Positions 1-11,417 of a stretch of 64,000 nt of DNA are shown piece after piece. This stretch comes from Mortierella sp. BCC40632 (Eukaryota; Mortierellomycota; Mortierellomycetes; Mortierellales; Mortierellaceae). The position numbers were made by a program, and so were the translations under genes. The DNA lies in the NCBI GenBank assembly GCA_011634665.1, contig WAEK01000004.1, positions 834,001-898,000 on the forward strand. Reading direction: 5' to 3'. The notes beneath the pieces are model-generated. The model saw only the letters and a list, made by a program, of their open reading frames with translations, was not told the origin of the DNA and ran no database searches. Position 1 is the stretch's first letter. Every line of letters starts with the position of its first letter.

Positions 1-185
1 GCATACATGGACCGTTGATGCTGGATAATTCTATGTCTAGGGCACAATACGGCTTTTCATCTCGACAAAACGTTGTCTGGCTTTTTTTTTTTTTTTGCTC
101 TTTATTGTCTTTGGCCTGCTTTGCTTTCTCCCTAACTCCAGCTCAACTCTGCGGACTCGTGTTACCGATTTTCCGCGCTCATTTA

Positions 186-189
<4 letters not shown>

Positions 190-228
<39 letters not shown>
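190..228. repeat. CT dinucleotide microsatellite
   Basis: An uninterrupted TC/CT tract of about 39 bases in the leftmost low-complexity stretch. It produces the artificial poly-Ser/Leu reading frames seen there. Confidence 0.95.
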
Positions 229-232
<4 letters not shown>

Positions 233-1911
233 CTTTATTATTCCCCCCCTTCTCGCCAGGGTAACTCTATCTGGACTGGACATGCTACTCTGAGAACTCG
301 CCTTTTGGCTTTGTTTATACATATCCATGCTCCCCTTACCCCTCATTTTTTCTTTTGTTCTTCAGAACCATGCTCCTTTGCTTTGTGGAGCATTGGGAGA
401 GGGAGAGAGAGACGAAAGAGAGAAAAAGAGAAAATGAGACTGCACAAGTGTATGGGCTGTGTCCACGCAGTACACAAACTCATGTACCTTAACCCTGAAT
501 CGGGAGGTCAAAGAGAAAGTAAAAAGATAGAGGTGTGCGTGAATGAGTACAAAGAAGAGGGGTGTGAAGACGCGTCAAATCAAAAAGAAAGAGACCCACT
601 CCGATGGTCACTCGAATTGTCCCCCCCCCCTACTCAACATGTCCTTCTTTTGTCTGAAGGACCAGGGAGTACAAGAGACAGGATCGGGTGGAGTGAAGGG
701 AGAAGATGAAGGCGAGAAAGATTGAGTTAGAAAAGGGAGCAAACAGTCTCTTTAGGATTAATAATATTTATTTATTGAAAGGATTCTCACGCGCCCATTG
801 ATGCTGTCGTCGTTGTCATGGTCGTTGTTGGCCTGACCCTTTTCCAGTCAACGGGGCTTTTTCTCGCTGTTTCCCCTAGTTTGGATTCCTTCCTTCGCCC
901 CCCTTTCGCATGGTTAATATGTAACACAACAACTGGACCTTTCTTCCTCTTGTACTTTCGTTTCTCCATGTTGGCTTTTTATTATTTTTTTTTTTTATTT
1001 TTTTTTCCTCCGTGCTTGACATCCTACCAACATGACCACTTTAGCAATATTCCAGAGATTTAATGAACGCTTAACTATGTTGTTGTCACCCTTTCTCTTC
1101 ACTACACTCTGTTCTTCTGGATTTTTTCCCTTTCTTTTGGCTTTCGACTTGTGGTCAATGCTGCGTTGATTGGTTTGCACTTACACCGCAACAAAAGCTA
1201 CCACCTTTGGTAGAGAAAAGAAATGATAAAAACAACATCAACAACAAAACAAAAGAAAAGTAATGGAAAGCACAGGAGAGTAGGGCTCAATGAAAGACAT
1301 CCAAGTGGTCCATGCGCATTCCTTTCGACTCTGTTCCAATCTCTTTTCTCTCTTTTTTTTTTTCACGCACATCCTGTACTGTCTGCTTCTTAGAGTTGCA
1401 TGAATAAAAAGAGATGCCTCGCCTCTCCCTTACACTAATTCACCTCCCACCTCGCGCGCTCTCTCTCTCTCTCTTTATCTCGTTCTTTCCGCCCGCCCGT
1501 CCCCTCCTCCTGTGCGCCTCCCAAAATCCATTCCCGGTTGCTATTGAGAAAGAAAGGGTCGGGATTCCACTAACAAGTTGTTAATCCAAGCAAATGAGGA
1601 CGATAGAAAGTAGAATAGAAGAGAAAGCGAACTCGGGGGAATTAATAAAGACTCTTTCTTTTTTTGCAAAAATATTCAATGCCAATGACTGTACCATTTA
1701 ATGACTCTTTTTCTTTTGCTTGAAGTACATGAAAAGGCGGATGGGCGAGCGGGCCTAATATTTTTTTTCGTAATCCTAGTGCTGGTCCATGTCCTTGACC
1801 CTGGTCTTTTGACCAGCTCCTTGAACTGCATAAGATGTAACAGTGAATCCCGTCTCTGCCTCTATCTCCTTGCCTTCCTTCTACCCTTTCTCTCTCCTAC
1901 ACATACACACA

Positions 1912-1913
<2 letters not shown>

Positions 1914-1984
<71 letters not shown>

Positions 1985-2042
1985 TCTCTTCTCTTCTCTT
2001 CTCTTCTCTTCTCTTCTCTTCTCTTCTCTTCTCTTCTCTCTC
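1914..2042. repeat. Compound CT and CTCTT microsatellite
   Basis: About 33 CT units pass directly into about 12 copies of the pentamer CTCTT, all pyrimidine on the plus strand. The tract ends about 50 bases from the VPS33 stop codon, so it may be transcribed as part of the VPS33 3' UTR, where it would read as GA purines. Confidence 0.95.
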
Positions 2043-2092
2043 ACATATACATTTAGACACTAATTGCTGGTTTATATCTTTTTTTCTTCTCT

Positions 2093-2403
2093 TTACTGAG
2101 CATGAAGGTCTGGAACCTTTTGGACAATCGAATCGATCAGGGTATTGCCGTTCAGGATTTGAGTGGTACAGATCACAAAATCGCGTTGCCCTCCTTCCTG
2201 TGTCGCCAAGAACCGAGTTGCAGAGATTTCTGTATAAGTACACCCTCCGAGGAAGAAAACCAACGAGACTCGAGGTTGTACATTCAATCCTAATCATGCA
2301 AGAAAAGAAAAGGAAATCGTTAGTTTAATAGAAAGAGACAGTAGGTACATTTTTTTTTTTTTTTTGCTCGCTTTCATTCACACGCAGACCAACGAGAGTA
2401 CAA

Positions 2404-2436
<33 letters not shown>

Positions 2437-4879
2437 CATTCATCTAAACGCATATTCACGCATATAGACAAGGAAAAAAGAAAGGCGTGAAAGGGACCCT
2501 GACCAATCCTCAGCTGTCTCTTCCCCATTTTCCTCCTCCTCTTGCTCTCTTTCTCCCTCCCGCCCTTTACCCTCTCTCCCTTTGCCCTCCCGCCCTTCTC
2601 CCTTTCCTTCTCTCTCTCTCTCTCTCTCTCGTTTTCTCTCATCGCTCTCCCAAACCTACTCCTCGTTTTCATGTCCTTTTTCTTGCATTATCTCCGCTAT
2701 TCAATGAACACACACACATAAAAAAAGGAAAATAATAAAAACAAAAGGAAAACAATAAAAGAAAAAAAAACAGAGAGTAAGGGCCGAGGACTTACTCTTC
2801 GAAGCTTGGGGTTGACCGTCATTCACGCGTTGGGTCTCATCAAAAGTTCGGCCTGGGAGCATTCGCAACACATCTTCAAAGCCCTTCCATCCGTTGCCGA
2901 GTCCAGACACGCCATGGGCTCTAGCCCCTCCTCCTTGTTTTCCATCACGTCCCCTCTGGACAACACATTGGACCAATCGCACACTCAGTGGCGCATATCC
3001 CGAGTACACATACGAAATATCATTCGGTGCATGTTCGTTCACTTCATCCACAATCAACGAAAGACTTCGACGAATCAGTCCATACGGGTTCTTGGTCGTC
3101 ATTTGCTTCGTCAACATGCCCAAACGTTGAAGACTGGCCAAGGTCTGGATATGTTCAAATCCATAGGTTTCCAGGATCTCCTTTTTGAAAAAATCAAACT
3201 GCTTGGGCTTCAAACCACTGTTGACGATTGAGTAGAGACAGAGCAATCGGAGGACCTGAACCAGAGGGGCCTGCTTATTGATCATCTCTTCAATATATTC
3301 TGGCTCCTTGTTGGTGGCTATACCCGCAACAACATCTAAAAGAAAAAAAATCACAAAATATAAGTGACAGTAAGTGTCAGTCAATCGACTACCATCCACA
3401 AGCCATTTTGACCCGACCAAAAAAAAAAAAAAAAATAATTGTTCAAACGAAAACAAACCGTACTTTGCTGAACTTCTAAAACCCTGTTAAAGTCATCGGT
3501 CGTGGTATAGCTCATAATTTCCTCCGCAAGCGACGTGTCTATGAAAAAGATTGACCATGACCGTTAATAACAAAATTCAAGTTAAAATACAAGTTTCTTC
3601 TTCTTCTTTTTCTCTCGAACATGCTTGATTCCCAGAAAGAAAGAAAGAAATTAGCGCGATAGGAAAAACAAGATCCCTTACGGAGTCGAAGAGACTGGTG
3701 CTCAGCAGCAAGCCCGCCCATCTTGACAATGAACTGTCGGATCTGAGGAACTGTCTTGGCACTATGTCGTTCCTCATAATCGGCATTGATACGTCTGGCC
3801 ACCTTGTTCAATAATCCACCCACCACAGCAAAGTTGAGATCTCGAAGCTCTCCAAAGAGTTTGTCACCTGCATTCAGGGGCACCTTTTTCTTCTTGCCCG
3901 TTGCTGCTGCTGCTGTTGACGCAGCTGCAGAGGACGATGAACCTGCCCCAGGGGTCGGGGCTGCATTTGTCGATGGCGGGTTCGCTAAACTGGCATCCAC
4001 TTCCACAAAGGCTATTTTTGCAAGAAAAAATTACATGGAGTATTAGAAGAGCAGAGAATACATGTGGATCTGATTGTTGTTTGCTATTTTCTTTTCTTCT
4101 TTTGTAAATCGCCAATAGTGGTGCCAAGACATACAATTCTTGATATGGAAGATCTCGTCAATAAGACCTTCATAAGTAAGCTGAGTGCACAGCGGCGTCA
4201 CTAGATCCACACCACGATCAATAATGATCAGCGAGTCGATATTCTGCGACAACTGCATATTCATGGACGCATCCAGATCATCCACTGCCATCTCTCGTCG
4301 CATGCGAAGCATCATATCACAGAGCGCCTTCGAATGATCGCCCTTTCCCAAGATCCGTGGGAAGAGTCCATAGATGCCCTGAAGACGCATCAAAGCCTTG
4401 GCTGCATAGTAGATCGAGGTGGTGTCCTGATCCAGGTAGAGTTCCCTAAAAGTTGAATCCCATTCCAGGGAAAGGACGTCATCTTCCATCGGAATCAAGT
4501 CCAGATGATATTCGCCCTTGGTGATCTCTCCAAACACGCCTTGATCCTCAAGCACCTTTTCGCAAAGAGCCGTGCGTCTCGGTACAAAAAATAGAGAGTA
4601 AGTGTATGGTCCCGACTGAGGTGTTTTGGTGTGTGTCTGAATGTGTTCTAGATATTAGACCGTTTTTTTTCCCCGAGTCCGAACAGACATAGGAGGAGAC
4701 TCGGTTAGAATCACAAGGAAAAGGAGTCGAACGAGTTTACAAAAAAAAGAAGAAGGAGAAGAAGAAGAAGAAGAAGAAGAAGAAGAAGAAGAAGAAGAAG
4801 AAGAAGAAGAAGAAGAAGAAGAAGAAGAAGAAGAAGAAGAAGAAGAAGAAGAAGAAGAAGAAGAAAAGGAAAGGAAAAG

Positions 4880-4943
<64 letters not shown>

Positions 4944-5575
4944 AAAAAAGGTGAAAATTATCAATAAGGGAAAGTTTCGATACCTGCAATGTACTTCATA
5001 TAGTGGGGCTGGGGTCGACAGATGTAAATGAGGTTCTTGCAATCTGTTTCCAAAGGACCTGGCTGCAAGTGGTATATTTTCTCCACTCCATGATCCTAGA
5101 AGAAGAAAAAGTATACAGAAACGATCGCCTCCTGGTAAGGATAGATTATATTTGTAGGGTCATGTTGTCCCTGAACAAACTAACCACATCTCTCCAGTGT
5201 CCTAGTAGCAACTTGCCTTGAGTAGGGCAAACTCGGCGATCAGACTGAGAGGTCCTGAGAGGTTGGGGTCTAGGACGAGGCCCTTTTTGCCTTGAACCTA
5301 AACGAGTGATCCAGAACGATAGTAGTAGTAGTGCAGCACATCAGTCTTCTCTCCTGGTTGAATGTCTCAGAGTTCCCATGAGCACAAGAGTTGATTGAAA
5401 GCCAAGAGCAAGCGGGTTGATGATTCCTAGAAAAGAGCATTACCGAGTCTAGGACAGTGACAAGTTCCTTGCGGGCGAGATCGCGCAAAGAGTCAATGTT
5501 CAAAGAAGTGTGGCCGAGATGAGCTCCTGTAGCGGGGGCCGTGGATGCAGCGGCAGCTGCTGAGGGTGTTGACAT
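2093..5575 (-). CDS. VPS33: Vps33, Sec1/Munc18 subunit of the HOPS/CORVET tethers
   Basis: This Sec1/Munc18 protein chaperones SNARE assembly at the vacuole or endosome as part of HOPS/CORVET. Eight exons were resolved: 5575-5444, 5297-5217, 5095-4984, 4647-4135, 4011-3682, 3538-3464, 3335-2796 and 2268-2093, giving 652 residues, normal for Vps33. All phases agree. Diagnostic segments in order are GLVLDPNLSGPLSLIAEF (exon 2), FFVPRRTALCEKVLE and IDRGVDLVTPLCTQLTYEG (exon 4), VLRLLCLYSIVNSGLK and YSGYAPLSVRLVQ (exon 7), and LVFFLGGCTYTEISATRFL (exon 8). The last exon lies beyond a 527 bp intron full of homopolymers and would be easily missed. Intron 2 (5216-5096) starts GCAAGT, a GC-AG intron. 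Intron 3 carries a long GAA/TTC tract. The start is the ATG at 5575. The N-terminus is Ala/Ser-rich and poorly conserved. Assignment is by family motifs from memory and is considered firm. Confidence 0.95.
2405..2434. repeat. Poly-A run in the last VPS33 intron
   Basis: A run of about 30 A (T on the coding strand) inside the 527 bp final intron of VPS33. The same intron also carries a T17 run and a CT tract (about 2609-2640). Confidence 0.9.
4749..4940. repeat. GAA/TTC triplet tract plus GA/CT tract in VPS33 intron 3
   Basis: About 39 uninterrupted GAA-type triplets (4749-4865), a short mixed A/G spacer, then about 28 GA dinucleotides (4884-4940). On the VPS33 coding strand the order is CT then TTC, that is, pyrimidine. 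The whole tract lies within the intron spanning 4648-4983 and gives artificial poly-Phe and poly-Leu reading frames. Confidence 0.97.
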
Positions 5576-5954
5576 GCTGGTCTATGGTTGCCTTCCTATG
5601 GCCCTGATGGTTCCCGTTTGAAACAATGAAGAATAGTATAGTCCTGCTCCTGAAAGAGAAAGAGAGATGCGTACCGAGATGAGAGAGTGGCATTGTTCTC
5701 TCCCCTTGGTTTTCCCTCCTCCTGGTCCTGCCCTCCCACGCGTGCGCGCTGTTGCGCTGTTCGTGACTGCACTTGGCCCAATTGGGAAGCATGACCTTTG
5801 AGAGAAGGGAGTGAGGAGAGATGACCGACTTTCGAGTGGACGACAGGCACCCTTTTTTCCCTCCCTTCTTTTTTAGTACTCACACCACCCCTTCCTTCCT
5901 CCCTTCTCTCTCTCTCTCCTTCTCTCTCTCTTTTCGCTGCTTCTCTCCCTTCTA

Positions 5955-7520
5955 ATGTCCTCATCCTCCTCTTCTTCTCCGCTGGCTGCCACGCCAGCAC
6001 CTCGCTCTGGACCACACTCACCACGGACATCTACTTATGGGACCATCTCTTCTCCGCTCACTCAGTCCTCTTCCAACTACAACTCTGGATCAGTCCCTGC
6101 TCATGAACCGTCTGGAACCACAAATACCAATCCAACCATCACCACAAATCACCCTCCAAGGCGCCTTCCTCTCCGCCACCCCTCCAACAACGACGACGGA
6201 AGCGGGATCGGTAGCCCCAGTACCGGTTTGGAGGCGCGGCCAGCTGGACCAACGAGAACCTCCATCATTATTGTCGACCCTCCTCCACCCGTCCGAATCA
6301 CGATTCCAGATTCTAGCCATGTCCCACCTTATCAAGACGCCGACACTGCCTCGGTCTCCTCCAAATCCTCTTATTCGACCTATTCGACCTCTAGCTCTTG
6401 CTCCTTGGAAGACCAGTCGTTTCCTCAGGATGGTCGACGCTCAGGAGCACACTCTAGGTCCTGCTCACGGTCTGGAGACGTGAGAGACGAGGCTTTGGCT
6501 TCCGAAGATGACGAATGCGAGCCGCCTAGTTCTCGGAAGTTGTTTTGCATCTATGTGGGACTAGCACCTCTCCTCCTTGCCATCATGGCGCTTTTCGCTG
6601 GATTGCTACAATTTCTCCCTGTGGCAAGTCAAGAGGGATGGATCATTCATTGGGGTAAGGGCACAAAAAGGCTGGGGTTGGTGTGAGTCTCTCTCTCTCT
6701 CTTTCTTTCTTTCTTTCGTTCTGTAAAAAGGAGTTCTGACCTTCTCTCTTTCTTATTTATTTCGATGCACACCACCTTCCTTTTGGGTCATCTGAACACA
6801 ATTTAAGATGTATGCGGGGTAGGCATGATCGGATGGGCATTGGCCTTTGCGTTACGGTCTCCTATCTACAATTTCTTTTTCAACATCCTCCATCAAGATT
6901 GGTATCGGACAGAATGGATGACATTACTCCTCGCTGGTCTGGTCGAAGAAGTCGCTCGGCTAGGTGTCATCCGATTCTTTGACGTTGGCTCCAACTTTGG
7001 AGCTGTCTACTGGCTTGGTCTTGGTTGGGCTGGGATCGAAACCATTTATTACATCGGTCAATCTCTTGTCTACTCGCGTTGGTTGTCGGATTCGGATGAC
7101 CTGACCATCACCAATGCCGCTCCTCCCACTATGAGATCTTTTGGTGCCGTCTCTGGAAACGCCTGGGCAGGAAGCAATGACGAAGATATCCATACCAAAC
7201 TCACAAAGGCAGAGGAAGATCCAATTGAGGAACCAGTTCCAACATGGGAAGCACGACACTTGCTCGGTATCGATCGACCTTGGTGGAGTCTAATGGGTCG
7301 AACTTCAAGTATGATGGTTCACATTGGATTTTCTTGCTGGCTTGGATTCAGTGGATGGGCATTGCTCTTGCCAGCGGCCTTGATCCACGGGATACTCTAC
7401 ATCATCTGGGGCGTCTTTTTGCCGGCGACATGGAGCGTTCCTGCGACCTCTTATGGAACTATGATGGTAGCAATGGCCGTTTTTCTGATTGGTCTTGCAC
7501 TATATGGACAAATAGTATAA
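5955..7520 (+). CDS. Multi-pass membrane protein resembling CPBP/APH-1 intramembrane proteins
   Basis: Two exons (5955-6654, 6823-7520; phase 1, donor GTAAGG, acceptor GGGTAG) encode 465 residues. Residues 1-205 are Ser/Pro/Thr-rich and look disordered. They are followed by a hydrophobic helix (IYVGLAPLLLAIMALFAGLL) and a membrane core in exon 2 with about six further hydrophobic segments. The core carries GLVEEVARLGVIRFF (EExxR), GLGWAGIET, MMVHIGFS and ALIHGILY. This order of Glu-Glu-x-x-Arg, a glycine-rich helix and two His-bearing helices is the general layout of the CPBP superfamily (Rce1/CAAX proteases, PrsW, APH-1). That is known for the superfamily; a proteolytic role here is inference. 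The start is the first in-frame ATG. The gene diverges from VPS33, with 379 bp between the two start codons. It could instead be a non-catalytic scaffold like APH-1. Confidence 0.75.
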
Positions 7521-7630
7521 ATGACTCATCCTTTTTAAATCGATTATTTTTAATATTCTGGCGCAAAAGTCTTTGGGAATACGTGTGGTATGAGAGTGGT
7601 CTAGAGTCTGGCTAACTATAATCACGCGGT

Positions 7631-10460
7631 CTATGCCTGGTCTCCCTTCTTGGCATCCTCTTCGCGATCAAACTCGGTCAGGAACTATGTAGAACACACA
7701 CATTCACACAGAATTTTTTTTTAAAAAAAAAAAAAAAAAAAAAATTGTTAATAGCCGTCATCCAGTATAAACGCCGAGAAACCTTAGTTTTTCAGAGAGA
7801 AAAAGCAAAATTACCTTCTCGACTTCATCAAGCAGATCGTCCCCTTCAGCATCTTCATAGTCTTCATCGTCATCATCCTCGTCATCATCCGAGAGCTCCC
7901 CGACTGTATGAGTTACAGGTGTTGAATCCTCATCCAATTCAACTGTTCCAGAAGCTGTAGAGCTGTTGTCAGCTGCTGTGACCACTGACTCTTTTGATTC
8001 TGCAACAGTATCAGAAGTGGTTGTGGAAGAGGTTGAGATAGAAGTCGTCGATGTCTGACCAGCACGACTTCTATTCTGAATTCCTCCTGCAATACTTCCA
8101 GCCAATTTCCTGCCTTCAGATAGAAGTGAGTCAAACACTTCTCGTGCAAATAGGCCACGTTGACGGTCAATGGGCTCCATGAGCTTGAAGGAGTCGGCAA
8201 AGTCAGCTTCAAAGAAATGCTCCAATGTCTCATCGGCAAGCACAACCATGCGGAAGCTTGGAAGCGACATTTGAAGCTCTGGTTCTTCTTGTGCCTGTGA
8301 AGCAAGTGCTGCTTTTGTGGACGATGGCTCGGCAGCTACCTCTGTCTCCACTTTCTCCTTCTTGTCATCATCAATCGAAGCCTCCTTCTTGTCGTCATCA
8401 GTCGAGGCCTCCTTCTTGTCGTCATCAGTCGAAGCCTCCTTCTCTCCCTTACTCGAGCCGGAATCGGAATCGGCCTTGTTGGAAGTCTCCTGAATAGGTT
8501 TCTTCTCGACTTTTTCTGCAAATTCGAATGCATTACGGATAAAGTTGGAAATGGCTCCAAGATATGCATCGCCCTCATCAAATCGGAAAATGAACAACAA
8601 ACTTTCAGACATTCCCAAAATCTCATCCCGGCTAAGGGTTCCATCCTTATTGAGATCATGCATGTCGAAAAAGAGCTGCATTCGTGTCATCAGGTCTCCA
8701 TGAATAATATCACCCAATCCTGTTGTAACCTCTTGTAATGACAACAGTCCTGTACCATTTCGATCAAAACGTTCAAAGAGCTTTGAGATGAAGTGTCGCC
8801 CAACGATTCGACGACGTTCGCGCGTCGTGGACGTAGTCGAGCCTGAACCGCGTCGCCGATGGTGATTTGGAGAGCCACTGGGTGGGACTCCATCATCTCC
8901 CTCCATGACATCATCATCCACCTGTGCCCATCGTGCAATACTACCTAAGAAAGAAACAAACGTCGCCTGGTCCAAGGCACGGACTTCCTGCTTATTGGAG
9001 CCTCGCTGCTGTGGTTTGCTGTAAAAGAGAGCCGAGTAGAATCGATCATAGATAAGACCCATCTCATCCTTAGTGAATTTGCCAGGTGTGATGTTTCGGA
9101 GAGTACTGCGTTTGGTGAAACTTCCAATGTTGTGAACAATCTTGAGCTGATGGCTCCTCCTCAGATCTGCAACCATTTCAGCTGTGATAGACTCAAATTC
9201 TTTGTAGGCGACCAACATCAATTCGTTGAATTTTGTCAACGCCCTGGCTTTTGGGTTAGGGCTGTCCGGGAACGCCGAGTCATCCAATGTCGCAAAGTAA
9301 CCCTTGAGAACGTCCATAAAGGCCCCATCATCCTTAGTCGCCAAAAGTTCATCGCCATTCACTTTCAGAATTGCTATTGGATAGAGGAAGTGAGAAAGTG
9401 ATTGAGTGTGTGTAGGGGGTTGGAGGTATAAAAAGGTTAAAGAATTGGCGTCATCTGGTCACTTCTGATCAGTCAATCAAAGAGCACTTCCTTACCTAAA
9501 CTTATCTGGAACAAAACTTTTGGTCCCTCGAAAAAGAAGCAATCCAAAACTCTGAACGCATACACTAATGGCATCGAGTTGATAAACAGACTCAAGAACC
9601 ATGGCAAGCATGCCACAGAAAGCTGAACATCCACCTTCTTCAAATGTTTGCTCAGAATGGGCATCTTCTTTTCGACCAAATGCTCCAGAATGGTCTGATC
9701 AAGCAGAGCACCATACATGGATGTGCTGTAGTATCCAGGCAAGAGTCGATCACAAAGGACGTTCAATGTCCAGAATGCCTGTTCCTCGCTCTGATAGCTA
9801 TTAGATAAAAATTGTAGTAGTATACCCAGCTAGTAAGTCATCTAACCAACCCTTCGTGGATGAGTACCTATGTGATCAAATAATCCAATCGACTCACATC
9901 AGAATGGCGCTAGTGACAATGTTCATCGCCTGGCAATATCCAAGATCTGGGTTCTTCCAGGCATAGGCACTGAGTACATTTCGTAGTCTATTGATGCCTT
10001 GGTTAGCCTGATAAGCCTCATACTCCGGCAAAGATCTTTAGACGCAAAAAAAACAAAGCATATATGGTTAATAGAGAGGTCAATAAGAAGAGAAGATTAT
10101 GTCGAATAAAAAATAAATAAATAAATAAAACAAGGCAAAAAGGCACAATACCTGTTCAAGTCCTTTTCGATTTCCTCTAGAGCAAGAGACATTTTCCCTT
10201 CGTTATCTTTCAGGATTTTGGTATATTCTCCTTGGTGCATTGACCTAAGATACAAGGATCCAGAGCAGAGTTCCCAGATCTCTCCACGCAGCTTGTTCGG
10301 GAGTCCCACTCGAATCAGTTTAGGAAAAGTGTTCACTTTGACTGTGGTCAGATTGCGCCCATTGTCATTGAAATACTGCAGCCACAACTTTGTCTTGCTT
10401 TTGTTCTTCAATCTAAAAGAGATGCATCGGTACCACAGCAGCAGCAGTAGCAGCAACAGT

Positions 10461-10507
<47 letters not shown>

Positions 10508-11349
10508 CAGGTGTTAAGATGGCAGCACCCAGTAGATTTGAGTACCAGAGTTAAAGGGTCCAGGTGGTGGAGTAAAAACAACAACTCCCATACTTTTTAG
10601 GATCGCCAGGGAACTCGAAAATCCACCCAAGACCTGCGTCCTTTTCTGCGACATCAGGTCGATCAGCAATCAATGCCTCAGAAAAGCACGTGGCAAGAAA
10701 GTTCTTTAGAGCTCGCATCGCTCTCACTTGTAGTCTCAAGTTAACCTTCAGTGTACTGCAGAACTTTTCACATTGTGTCCTTGGACCATTCAGCCTAAAG
10801 ACAAGCCTCATTTGGTGCCACGTCAAAATGTTGAGAGCATACAAGGCTGAGCGAGAGTTCATCCGCTCCACACGACGGATGGTGAAAAGTGGAAGTGACA
10901 ACAAACTGGGTTCTGACTCAGTGCACATAAAACACAAGTAAGATTCTGACATATACAATCGCCCATGGTACATCGCTCCTTTCTCTCCATGTACCATCAC
11001 AGCACTGGATTCCTCCATTAAATGTTCAGAAGTTGGCAAGTTGAAACGCTGTTGGAATTGAGCATCACGCTTTTGCTCTTCTAAACCCAAACGCAAAGGG
11101 CGAGTCGAGGGTGTTGGGGAGGCGGACAAATCACTGTTCTCGAGTGTATCAACATCGACTGAAAAAACATCCTTGATACTGTCTGATTCTTCGCCATTTG
11201 ACATTCCTGGTGCATGTTCCAATGCTGTGCTTCGCAAAAGCCTCTCCATGCTCAGTGTTGTCAGCTGGACCAGCATATCATAGGTCTCATCCCGATGGAA
11301 TAGATTTGAGAAAAAATACTGTATCATTGAGGTCAGCTCACATTCCGAT

Positions 11350-11417
<68 letters not shown>

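Larger units (their letters stand above)
1..2092. other. Low-complexity stretch left of VPS33, no gene recognised
   Basis: Apart from short open frames rich in Ser/Leu or Arg/Glu that come from CT/GA repeats, nothing here reads as a conserved protein. The stretch holds a CT tract (190-228), poly-T runs, and a compound CT plus CTCTT microsatellite (1914-2042). AATAAA-like signals lie at about 762-772 (minus strand) and 1643 (plus strand), so untranslated ends of genes outside the window or of unrecognised genes are possible. The right edge is the 3' flank of VPS33. Confidence 0.5.

Noticed and set aside
95..709. A 204-codon plus-strand frame at the left edge
   Set aside because: It is partly a CT-repeat translation, the rest has no conserved motif, and it has no clear splice or start context.
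4711..5042. Minus-strand open frames of poly-Phe and poly-Leu
   Set aside because: They are translations of the TTC/CT repeat inside VPS33 intron 3.
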